Source of the DNA: Glaciihabitans arcticus
Lineage (GTDB): Bacteria > Actinomycetota > Actinomycetes > Actinomycetales > Microbacteriaceae
Assembly: GCF_004310685.1 (NCBI RefSeq)
Contig: NZ_SISG01000001.1
Location: 310,001 to 374,000, forward strand
Length of the DNA stretch: 64,000 nucleotides
Direction of reading: 5' to 3'
Below the pieces are notes generated by a model that was given only the letters and a program-made list of their open reading frames with translations, had not been told where the DNA came from and ran no database searches. Both the position numbers and the translations under genes were made by a program. Shown piece by piece: positions 57,619-64,000 of this stretch; positions within the stretch are counted from its first letter, which is position 1, and each line of letters opens with the position of its first letter.

Positions 57619-58167
57619 GTGAGCACTACATTCCCCCGCACGCGCAAGTCGCGTCGCGGATACAACGTCGACGAGGTCGAAGACTTTCTTGAGGATGCCC
57701 GGCGCGCGTACTCCGCCGAGAACGGTGTCGCCGTGGTGAACTCCGAGACCATCCGCACCACAGCCTTCACGATGCAGAAGGGCGGCTACTCGACGACGCA
57801 TGTGGATGCCGCACTCGAGCGCCTCGAAGACGCCTTCGCGAGCCGCGAGCGCGATCGCGCTTTCGCCCAGGGCGGCGACGCCGCCTGGTACGGAACAGCG
57901 CGCAGCACGGCCCAGGTCATACTTGATCGCCTCGCCCGTCCCGCCGGAGCCCGCTTCTCTCGCGTTGGCCCGCTCACCCGGGCCTACAACGTCAAAGAGG
58001 TCGACGCTTTCGCGGGTCGCCTCGTCGACTACTTCCAGCACGGCAAGCCGATGAATGTCGACGAGGTGCGCACCGTGTCGTTCTCGGCGACGCGCCGCGG
58101 GTATAACGAAACCCAGGTCGACCTGCTCCTCGACAGCGTGATCACCGTCATGCTGGCCGTGCGCTGA
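57619..58167 (+). CDS. DivIVA-type repeat protein
   Basis: A 182-aa protein with two similar halves. Each half has a GYNVDEVxxFL or AYNVKEVDAFAGRL motif (DivIVA-like, residues 13-23 and ~122-134) and a second partner motif (KGGYSTTHVDAALERL at ~54-69, RRGYNETQVDLLLD at ~158-171). This resembles the DivIVA-domain-repeat (DivI1A-type) actinobacterial family. Likely soluble or membrane-associated scaffold. GTG 57619 starts 14 bp after cdsA. Confidence 0.85.
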   Translation: MSTTFPRTRKSRRGYNVDEVEDFLEDARRAYSAENGVAVVNSETIRTTAFTMQKGGYSTTHVDAALERLEDAFASRERDRAFAQGGDAAWYGTARSTAQVILDRLARPAGARFSRVGPLTRAYNVKEVDAFAGRLVDYFQHGKPMNVDEVRTVSFSATRRGYNETQVDLLLDSVITVMLAVR

Positions 58168-58214
58168 GTATTTTCCGCGCCATTTCCAGCCCCATGGGCT
58201 AAAATCGATCAATC

Positions 58215-58838
58215 GTGGGAAAACGTCGACTCGAAAGACCCTCCTCCATGCAGCTTCCCGCTGCCCGAGGAGTTTTTTATGGACGTCGCATCCGCAACAA
58301 CAAGACGCTTCCGATCTTCGCCTTCCTCGCCTGCCTGACCTTCGTCCTTACGCCGGCAATCGATCCCACGGCATCGTTCGCGATTGCCGAGGAGGAGCCC
58401 GACATGCTCGACCGCGGCCCTGCCCAGAGCGTCACAGCATCTGATGAGGCCGCACAGACCTTCGCCCGCGACGACTTCGAGATTTCGAAGATCGAGCCGC
58501 TCGTGCGTGCAGCCCCGGCGATGGGCGTGCCCGATCCCGGTTCCGCGCAGGAGATCGCGCTGAAGATGGTCACAGCCAGGGGCTGGGGCCGGGACCAGTT
58601 CGACTGCCTGGTCGCACTGTGGAACAAGGAATCGCACTGGAACGTCTACGCGCACAACGTGGGCAGTGGCGCCTACGGTATTCCGCAGGCCATGCCGGGC
58701 AGCAAGATGGCCTCGGTCGGTGCCGACTGGCAGACCAACCCGGCGACGCAGATCACCTGGGGCCTCGGCTACATTCAGGGCCGCTACGCAACGCCCTGTG
58801 GCGCCTGGGCGAAGTCGCAGTCGAGTGGCTGGTACTAG
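58215..58838 (+). CDS. Exported lytic-transglycosylase-like / Apf-type protein
   Basis: A 207-aa secreted protein. After ~25 basic residues comes a signal or anchor segment (LPIFAFLACLTFVLTPAI, about residues 32-49). The C-terminal ~85 residues, WGRDQFDCLVALWNKESHWNVYAHN...GAYGIPQAMPGSKM...TQITWGLGYIQGRY, match the aggregation-promoting-factor/lysozyme-like fold. It probably remodels peptidoglycan; catalytic Glu is in KESHW. GTG 58215 is assumed; the in-frame ATG at 58248 is an alternative. Confidence 0.85.
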   Translation: MGKRRLERPSSMQLPAARGVFYGRRIRNNKTLPIFAFLACLTFVLTPAIDPTASFAIAEEEPDMLDRGPAQSVTASDEAAQTFARDDFEISKIEPLVRAAPAMGVPDPGSAQEIALKMVTARGWGRDQFDCLVALWNKESHWNVYAHNVGSGAYGIPQAMPGSKMASVGADWQTNPATQITWGLGYIQGRYATPCGAWAKSQSSGWY

Positions 58839-58886
58839 GCCCGAGTGATCCCGAGCCGTGCCTGAGCGGCGGGATAGGCTGGAGGC

Positions 58887-59192
58887 ATGCCTCGTTCCAA
58901 TCGTCCACGAGGGCCGCGCAGGCCCGCAGGAGACGACGAGGAGGAGTTCGACCTCTCCCGTGTGCTCGTAGGTCGGTTACGCACCGAGACGCGCCGTGAC
59001 GGCCTCTGGAACGTGCAACCGCTCGCCGCGACATCCGCCAACAAGTCCTATGTCTGCCCCGGCTGCCGCCTTGAAATCGCACCGGGTGTCGCGCACACGG
59101 TCGCCTGGCGCGCCGATGGCCTGATGGGTGAGGCGGATGACGTAGCCGCCCGCAGGCACTGGCACAATCACTGCTGGAAGATCAAACCATGA
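58887..59192 (+). CDS. Small conserved-looking protein with Cys/His pattern
   Basis: A 101-aa basic-acidic protein: PRGPRRPAGDDEEEFDLSRVLVGRLRTETRRDGLWNVQPL then YVCPGCRLEIAPGVAHTV and RRHWHNHCWKIKP. Cys-x-x-Cys plus a HWHNHC cluster suggests a zinc site, reminiscent of an ATP/GTP-binding-protein-annotated actinobacterial family, but unnamed here. It overlaps the next gene by 4 bp (ATGA), so the pair is an operon. Confidence 0.82.
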   Translation: MPRSNRPRGPRRPAGDDEEEFDLSRVLVGRLRTETRRDGLWNVQPLAATSANKSYVCPGCRLEIAPGVAHTVAWRADGLMGEADDVAARRHWHNHCWKIKP

Positions 59193-59905
59193 CCGACACG
59201 ATCGAGATCAGGGGCGGCGTCGACCTGCCCGCACGCCGCGAGAACATCGAGCTGTACACGAGCGACGGTCTCACCCTCGTCGGTGAGCTCGCCCTGCCGC
59301 TCGAGGCTGAGCCGGTTGCGACCCTCGTCTGTCTGCACCCGCTGCCCACCGCTGGTGGCTTTATGGACTCGCACGTGCTGCGCAAGGCCGCCGGTCGGCT
59401 GCCCGCCCTCGCCGACGTGGCCGTGCTGCGCTTCAACTTCCGTGGCACGACCTCACCACGCGGAACCTCGGACGGCGAGTTCGGCGAGGGGATCCACGAG
59501 GAGGCCGACCTGGCCGCCGCCATGGCCTTCGTCACCGAGCGCGCGCTGCCGAACCCGTGGCTGCTCGGCTGGTCGTTCGGAACCGAGGTGACGCTCAAGT
59601 ACGGCCTGCAGTTTCCCGTCGAGGGCGCCATCCTGCTATCGCCCCCGCTGCACCGCACGAGCGACGCCGAGGTCGCGGCCTGGGCCGGCAGCGGCAAGCG
59701 GCTCGTCGCGATCATCCCCGAACTCGACGACTACCTGCGCCCCGCCGAGGCAGTCCAGCGCTTCGCGAGCGTGCCCGAACTCGAGTTCGTCGCCGTAGAA
59801 GGCGGCCGCCATCTGTGGGTGGGGGAGTCGCAGGTCTCCCGTGTGCTCAGCGAGATCGTCGCCCGGGTCAACCCGGGCGTGCTGCCGCTACCGACGACCT
59901 ACTAG
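59189..59905 (+). CDS. Alpha/beta hydrolase (dienelactone hydrolase-like)
   Basis: A 238-aa hydrolase. Segments LVCLHPLPTAGGFMDSHVLRK, RFNFRGTTSPRGTSDGEFGEGIHEEADLAAAMAF, and nucleophile elbow LGWSFGTEV (Gly-x-Ser-x-Gly, Ser near 129), with His in GGRHLWVGES. Cytoplasmic; substrate unknown. ATG 59189 overlaps the previous gene's stop (ATGA). Confidence 0.88.
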   Translation: MTDTIEIRGGVDLPARRENIELYTSDGLTLVGELALPLEAEPVATLVCLHPLPTAGGFMDSHVLRKAAGRLPALADVAVLRFNFRGTTSPRGTSDGEFGEGIHEEADLAAAMAFVTERALPNPWLLGWSFGTEVTLKYGLQFPVEGAILLSPPLHRTSDAEVAAWAGSGKRLVAIIPELDDYLRPAEAVQRFASVPELEFVAVEGGRHLWVGESQVSRVLSEIVARVNPGVLPLPTTY

Positions 59906-59911
59906 CCCGAG

Positions 59912-60997
59912 CTAGAGCTCGTTCTGCCTTGGGATGACGACCTCTTTGATGATGAGCTGCACCGCTGCGGCGACCGGGATCGCAATCAGCGCACCGAGGA
60001 TGCCGAGCAGGGTTCCACCGGCGAGGGCCGCGATCACCACGACCACGCCAGGCACCTGCACCGCGTGCGCCATGATGCGCGGGTTGAGCACGTAGGCCTC
60101 GATCTGCATGTAGACGAGGTACCAGACGCCGACCGCGGCGAACAGCGGGATCGGCGTCGCGAAGAAGGTGTCACCCGCGTTGAAGGCAAGAACGCTGAGC
60201 GTGATGACCACCGAGGCGGAGAGCGTTCCGACGAGCGGGATCAGCGAGCCGAGGAACGCGATGAAGGCCAGCAGGGCCGCGTACTGCACCTGGAATAGGA
60301 ACTGCAGCATGAGGAACGACACGACGCCGTTGACGAGCGCGAGGGAGGCCTGGCCCATGACGTAGCGGCCGACCGAGACGCTGATCTGCTCGGCGATGTC
60401 GATGAAGCTCTCGCGGCGTGACGCCGGCACGAGGCGGTAGACGCCGCGCTTGAGGCTGGAGAGCGAGGCGACGAAGTAGATCATGAGGATCGTCACGATG
60501 ATGACGCCGAAGACACCGTTGGCGACGCCGACACCCGCGCCGACGACCCCATCCCGAATCGACGTCAGGAACGCGGGATCGGCAATGGCTGTCTGCACCT
60601 GGGCGAAGATCGTCTCGAGCGTCTGCGGGTCGAGGAAGGAGAGGCTGTTCTGGATGCCCTCGATCAGGCTGCCGTCCTGAATGCCCGGCACGATGTTGTT
60701 CGTGATCTGCTCGGTCAGGTTAGCGACCTGCTCCACGATGACCGGGATCAGGGCAAGGATCAGCCCCGCCACGATGCCGAGCACGGCGACCAGGGCGATC
60801 AGGATCGCCACCGGGCGCTTCATGCCCTTCTTCTCGAGCCAGGTCACGAAGGGGTCGAGGCCGAGGGCGAGGAAGATCGCGGCGCCGATGTAGGTGAGGA
60901 TCGTAGCGAGCGTCGCGACAGAGTTGCCGATGGTGATGGCGAGCAGCACACCGAGACCGGCCAGCAATCCGAGGCGGAACGGGTTCTGGATCTTCAT
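59912..60997 (-). CDS. AI-2E family transporter (permease)
   Basis: A 361-aa membrane protein with about seven to eight helices: an N-terminal pair (LGLLAGLGVLLAITIGNSVATLATILTYIGAAIFLALGLDPFVTWLEKKG), then VAILIALVAVLGIVAGLILALIPVI, and the C-terminal conserved part PRIMAHAVQVPGVVVVIAALAGGTLLGILGALIAIPVAAAVQLI. AI-2E family members transport various solutes. It lies downstream of the coiled-coil gene on the same strand with a 22-bp gap, a probable operon. Confidence 0.92.
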   Translation of the reverse strand: MKIQNPFRLGLLAGLGVLLAITIGNSVATLATILTYIGAAIFLALGLDPFVTWLEKKGMKRPVAILIALVAVLGIVAGLILALIPVIVEQVANLTEQITNNIVPGIQDGSLIEGIQNSLSFLDPQTLETIFAQVQTAIADPAFLTSIRDGVVGAGVGVANGVFGVIIVTILMIYFVASLSSLKRGVYRLVPASRRESFIDIAEQISVSVGRYVMGQASLALVNGVVSFLMLQFLFQVQYAALLAFIAFLGSLIPLVGTLSASVVITLSVLAFNAGDTFFATPIPLFAAVGVWYLVYMQIEAYVLNPRIMAHAVQVPGVVVVIAALAGGTLLGILGALIAIPVAAAVQLIIKEVVIPRQNEL

Positions 60998-61019
60998 GCT
61001 GCTCCCCGGTATTCAGGCG

Positions 61020-63611
61020 TTAGTCGGCTTGTGCGGCCGGTGCCTCGACCTTATCGGCATCCGAGAGGAGCCCCCGCAGATTCTGGAAGTATCCTGCGAC
61101 TGCCTCGCGCTCGATGCGAATCTTGTTGAGGCGATCCTCGGCGTCGGAGACGAGCTTGCTGTTGTGCGCCTCCGCTTCGGCCACGAGCGCCTGTGCGCGG
61201 GCCTCGGCGTTGCCGAGCACCTCGGCAGCGGTCGAATCCGCCTCCGAGCGGGTCTTGAGGGCGTAGGCGCGTGCGTCGTCCTCGAGGGTCGCGGCCTCCG
61301 CACGCTTCTCGGCAGCACGCTTCTGAGCGTCGTCGAGCTGGGCCTTGGCCTCGGCGAGATACTTCTCGGTCTGGTCGGCCGCATCCTTCTGGCGGGCCAG
61401 GTACTCCTTCTCCGCCTCGTCGCGGCGGGCCTTGAGCTCGACGTCGAGGTCGAGTCGGCCCTGTTCCGCGTCACGTACGAGCGTGGTGCGCAGCTCGTCG
61501 GTCGCGGCGGCGAGCTGGGCCCGAGTGGTGACGCTCTCGTGCTCGAGGGCGGCGCGCTCTCGGTCGACGTCGCGCGTGACATCCGCCCGCTGCTTCTCGA
61601 CATCGGTGGTCAGGGCGAGGCGCGTCTCGGCGACCTCGGCATCGAGGGCGTTCTTTTCTGCGGTGATGGATGCAGCGAGCTCGGCCCGAGCGGTCGAGGT
61701 CTCCTTCTCGAGAGCCGCGCGGGTGGCAGCGGCCTCTGCGTCGAGTGCGGCTCGCGTGGAAGCGGTGTCGCTCTCGAGCGCCGTACGAGCTGCGCTGATG
61801 TCGGCCTCGAGTTCGGCGCGTGCCGTGGAGATCTCCTTCTCGAGCTCCTCGCGGGCGCGGGAGGTATCGGCCTCGAGCTCTCCGGTGACCCGGGCAGTCT
61901 CGGCGGCGAGGTCGGTGCGCACCTGGGCGGCTTCGGCCTCGAGGGCTCCCTTGACCTGTGCGGTCTCGGCGGCGAGTTCACTCGTCACGCGCGCGGTCTC
62001 GTTCTCCAGCGTGCTAGTGACACGGGATGTCTCGGCCGCAAGTTCTGCCTTGCCCTGCTTGATCTCGGCGGCGAGTGCCGATCGCGCCTCGGTGGCCTCG
62101 GCCTCGAGGTCGCCCCTGACCTGTGCGGTCTCGGCTTCGAGTGCTGCCTTGACCTGTGCGGTCTCGGTTTCGAGTGCTGCCTTGACCTGTGCGGTCTCCG
62201 CCTCGAGCGCGGCCGTGACCTGCGCTGTCTGAGCTATGAGCGCAGCCTCGACCTGTGTCGTTCTTGTCTCGAGTTCGGACGTGACGCGTGAGGTCTCGGC
62301 TGCGAGTTCTGACGTCACGCGGGTGGTCTCGGCCTCGAGCTCGGCCTTCACACGGGTGGACTCGGCCTCGAGCTCGCCGGTGACGCGCGCGGTCTCGGCC
62401 TCGAGTTCGTCGGTCACCCGTGCGCTCTCCGCCTCAAGATGTGCGGTGACCTCTGCGGTCTTCGTGGCCAGTTCGTTCTCCACGCGCGCCGTCTCGGCGG
62501 CGAGCGAGTCGGTGACGCGCACCGTCTCGGTCGCGAGGGACTCGGTGATGCGGGTCTTCTCGCCGGAGAGGAGGGCGCGAGCCTCCTTCTGTTCGGTCGC
62601 GAGCGCGGCCTTCGCCGTGCGGATCTCGATCGCCAGCGCCTTGCGCTGTGCGGCCGTGTCGTCATCGAGTGCGGCGCGGGCGGCGGACGTATCGTTCTCG
62701 AGCGCGGCGCGGGCGGCGGCGATGTCGTTCTCGAGCTCCTCGCGCGACGTGCGCGACTCGTTCTCGAACGCCTCGCGGGCGGCGGCGGTGTCGGCCTCGA
62801 GCGCGGCCCGCGCGGCTGCGGTCTCGTTGGCGAGCTCCTCGCGCGCCGTTGTGATCTCGCGCTCGAGATCGGTGCGTCCCTGCTCCACGTCGCGCGCGAG
62901 ATCTCCGCGCAGGCGCGTGTTCTCCGCCTCGTACTCGGCGCGGCCGTGCTCGGTGTCGCGGGCGAGTTGCGCCGCGGCATCCCGTGTCGCTTCTGCCTCA
63001 CGGCTCGCAAGGGCCTTGAGCTCTGCGGCTTCCCTCTCGCCCTCGGCGCGCAGGGCAGCGGCCTCGCGCTTGGTCAGGGCACGCGCCTCCGCGGCCTCGG
63101 TTGCCACGGCGCCGCGGATGGATGCGGCCTCACGCAGCGCGTCGTTGACGATGGACTCGGCCTCCGTGGCCGAGCGGGCGAGCACGTTCTCCGCTTCGAT
63201 GCGGGCCGTGTCGAGGGTGGTCTTCGAGCGGGCTTCCGCGTCGGCGAGCTGGCGGGCGGCGGCGTCGCGTGCCTCGTTCGACAGGCGCTGCACCTCGCCC
63301 TGGACAGAGCTGCGGAGCTTCTCGGCGTCGAGATCGGCCTGGCTGATCAGGCGGGTGGACTGTTCTTCGGCGACGCGGAGGGTGTTCTCGAGCTTCGTGC
63401 CGAGACCGCTGTAGGTCGGGGTACCGGTCTCGTCGAGCTCGGCCTGCAGGTCTTCGGCGACGGCGGCGAGGCGCTTGGCCTCCTTGGTGGCTTCGACCCG
63501 GTCGGCGTTGGCTTTGATGAGTTCGCGCCGCAGGTCCTGGATCGCCTTGTCGACGGCGTCCTTCCTGTAGCCACGCATTTCGGTACCGAAATCTGCGTCG
63601 TCAGCTGCCAC
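61020..63611 (-). CDS. Giant hendecad coiled-coil protein, DivIVA/Scy/FilP-like
   Basis: An 863-aa protein made almost wholly of coiled coil. The N-terminus DFGTEMRGYRKDAVDKAIQDLRREL resembles a DivIVA head. From residue 216 to 732 the sequence is 47 consecutive 11-residue units (typical unit L-[EA]-A-E-T-A-R-V-T-x-E) without one phase break; ordinary charged helix follows to the C-terminus. No membrane helix or catalytic motif. Streptomyces Scy and FilP, hendecad proteins of the polar growth zone, are the closest known idea. Likely cytoplasmic filament or scaffold; inference. Confidence 0.9.
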   Translation of the reverse strand: MAADDADFGTEMRGYRKDAVDKAIQDLRRELIKANADRVEATKEAKRLAAVAEDLQAELDETGTPTYSGLGTKLENTLRVAEEQSTRLISQADLDAEKLRSSVQGEVQRLSNEARDAAARQLADAEARSKTTLDTARIEAENVLARSATEAESIVNDALREAASIRGAVATEAAEARALTKREAAALRAEGEREAAELKALASREAEATRDAAAQLARDTEHGRAEYEAENTRLRGDLARDVEQGRTDLEREITTAREELANETAAARAALEADTAAAREAFENESRTSREELENDIAAARAALENDTSAARAALDDDTAAQRKALAIEIRTAKAALATEQKEARALLSGEKTRITESLATETVRVTDSLAAETARVENELATKTAEVTAHLEAESARVTDELEAETARVTGELEAESTRVKAELEAETTRVTSELAAETSRVTSELETRTTQVEAALIAQTAQVTAALEAETAQVKAALETETAQVKAALEAETAQVRGDLEAEATEARSALAAEIKQGKAELAAETSRVTSTLENETARVTSELAAETAQVKGALEAEAAQVRTDLAAETARVTGELEADTSRAREELEKEISTARAELEADISAARTALESDTASTRAALDAEAAATRAALEKETSTARAELAASITAEKNALDAEVAETRLALTTDVEKQRADVTRDVDRERAALEHESVTTRAQLAAATDELRTTLVRDAEQGRLDLDVELKARRDEAEKEYLARQKDAADQTEKYLAEAKAQLDDAQKRAAEKRAEAATLEDDARAYALKTRSEADSTAAEVLGNAEARAQALVAEAEAHNSKLVSDAEDRLNKIRIEREAVAGYFQNLRGLLSDADKVEAPAAQAD
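61416..62966 (-). repeat. 33-bp-period coding repeat (47 hendecads)
   Basis: Residues 216-732 of the coiled-coil protein. Every 33 bp encodes one 11-residue unit opening with Leu (or Tyr, Phe, Val in a few). I counted the unit starts at residue 216 + 11n up to 722 with no insertion or deletion. DNA-level identity between neighbouring units is high around the units encoding AETARVT/AETAQVK (residues ~360-590). Confidence 0.88.
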
Positions 63612-63904
63612 GAGAATTGCTCCTTGTCCATAAAACCGGATTTCTCGAGTTTAGTGGTCGCCCGTGAACCGGCGACTCGCGCATTCGCATCACGCGACCC
63701 GCTGTTGCCAGAGGTTTCCCAGTAGAACCGTTAGGCGTCACCGTGGGGTATCCGGTATTCTGGGATGTCTTTGCAGTTGCCTTCCCGAACGCCGGTTTCG
63801 GGAAATCCTCTACTCGCCCCCTAGTGCGAGCACCCGCTAATGGCGGGGAGGACGCTGCGGCCCTGGTCCATGAGACCGGGCTGGGCAGGCGACTCGAGAG
63901 GAGA
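63612..63904 (+). other. Divergent intergenic region with an inverted repeat
   Basis: No gene in these 293 bp. TTCCCGAA (63782-63789) and TTCGGGAA (63797-63804) are perfect 8-bp inverted copies with a 7-nt loop. A TATTCT (63756-63761) lies upstream as a possible -10 box for the plus-strand gene. Both divergent genes must start from here. Confidence 0.45.
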
Positions 63905-64000
63905 ATGTCCGTGCGATTCGTACTCGCTATCGTCTGCTTCGTGCTGGCCGCCCTGTCCATCGGGCTCGGCATCGCACAGCGGACCGTCTTTGCCCTCCCC
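63905..64000 (+). CDS. Start of an unidentified membrane or exported protein (truncated at window edge)
   Basis: Thirty-two codons are visible, beginning ATG with GAGAGGAG in front. The sequence MSVRFVLAIVCFVLAALSIG forms one hydrophobic helix followed by LGIAQRTVFALP; it is a signal-anchor or signal peptide. The rest is outside the window, so no function can be given. It is divergent from the giant coiled-coil gene. Confidence 0.75.
   Translation, partial: MSVRFVLAIVCFVLAALSIGLGIAQRTVFALP

Noticed and set aside
61416-62966. CRISPR-like regular spacing of repeats
   Set aside because: The 33-bp period is codon-phased within a gene, there are no distinct spacers, and no cas genes.
60894-63725. 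Long plus-strand open frames opposite the coiled-coil gene
   Set aside because: They mirror the low-complexity 33-bp coding repeat and have Ser/Arg/Gly-skewed composition; the minus-strand reading has clear coiled-coil logic.

Overview
This window is chromosomal DNA from a high-G+C actinobacterium, most likely a member of the Microbacteriaceae (Micrococcales). The 16S rRNA reads as this family, the 23S rRNA carries the long actinobacterial insertion, GTG starts are frequent, and the smc-ftsY-ffh-rpsP-rimM-trmD-rplS-lepB-rnhB and rpsB-tsf-pyrH-frr-cdsA neighbourhoods are the usual actinobacterial ones. Family placement comes from reading the sequence, not from a database search. Almost everything is core genome; I see no transposase, phage gene, CRISPR array or toxin-antitoxin pair.

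Layout. 1-1.8 kb: the 3' part of tyrS and a small membrane protein. 1.8-8.1 kb: a complete 16S-23S-5S rRNA operon without spacer tRNAs, driven by two copies of a ~180-bp promoter unit (and probably a third, weaker promoter) and closed by a strong terminator. 8.1-13.9 kb: a co-directional operon of a TPR protein, HAD phosphatase, a 57-aa protein, tlyA, nadK and recN. 13.9-16 kb: two tandem paralogous double-GNAT proteins on the minus strand, divergent from smc. 16-38.8 kb: the chromosome-segregation, protein-export and translation block (smc, ftsY, ffh, rpsP, khpA, rimM, trmD, rplS, lepB, rnhB, DUF2469). It is interrupted by a GH13 enzyme, a 1093-aa secreted Ig-repeat protein, a gamma carbonic anhydrase-like protein, a META-type lipoprotein, a flavin-dependent oxidoreductase, a YbdK-type ligase, an EamA transporter, map and a TetR regulator. 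38.8-42.6 kb: an LRV-repeat protein, a PadR regulator with a histidine-rich head, and a prolyl oligopeptidase. 42.6-43.5 kb: a sparsely coding patch. 43.5-46.7 kb: yraN, comM and dprA, then tRNA-Cys. 46.8-52.3 kb: a small Cys/His protein, a cyclic-nucleotide-type phosphodiesterase, a divergent MarR/MMPL pair, xerC and an M23 peptidase. 52.4-57.6 kb: rpsB, tsf, pyrH, frr, cdsA and a hydrolase. 57.6-64 kb: a DivIVA-type repeat protein, a lytic-transglycosylase-like secreted protein, two small conserved genes, an AI-2E family permease, a giant coiled-coil protein, and the start of an unidentified membrane protein at the right edge.

How the genes work together. Ribosome production dominates: rRNA, S16, L19, S2, EF-Ts, RRF, RimM, TrmD and TlyA. 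Co-translational export is represented by Ffh, FtsY and signal peptidase I. Chromosome maintenance and natural-competence-like DNA handling are represented by SMC, RecN, XerC, RNase HII, DprA, ComM and YraN. Two proteins point to polar growth or cell-shape scaffolding: the DivIVA-type repeat protein and the hendecad coiled coil.

Most worth a second look: the 47 in-phase hendecads at 61.4-63.0 kb; the duplicated rrn promoter with a UUCG hairpin touching the -35 box; the rplS leader stem; the terminator-like hairpin fused to the lepB start; four convergent gene pairs that share one 4-nt bidirectional stop; and the PadR gene with a palindrome in its promoter.
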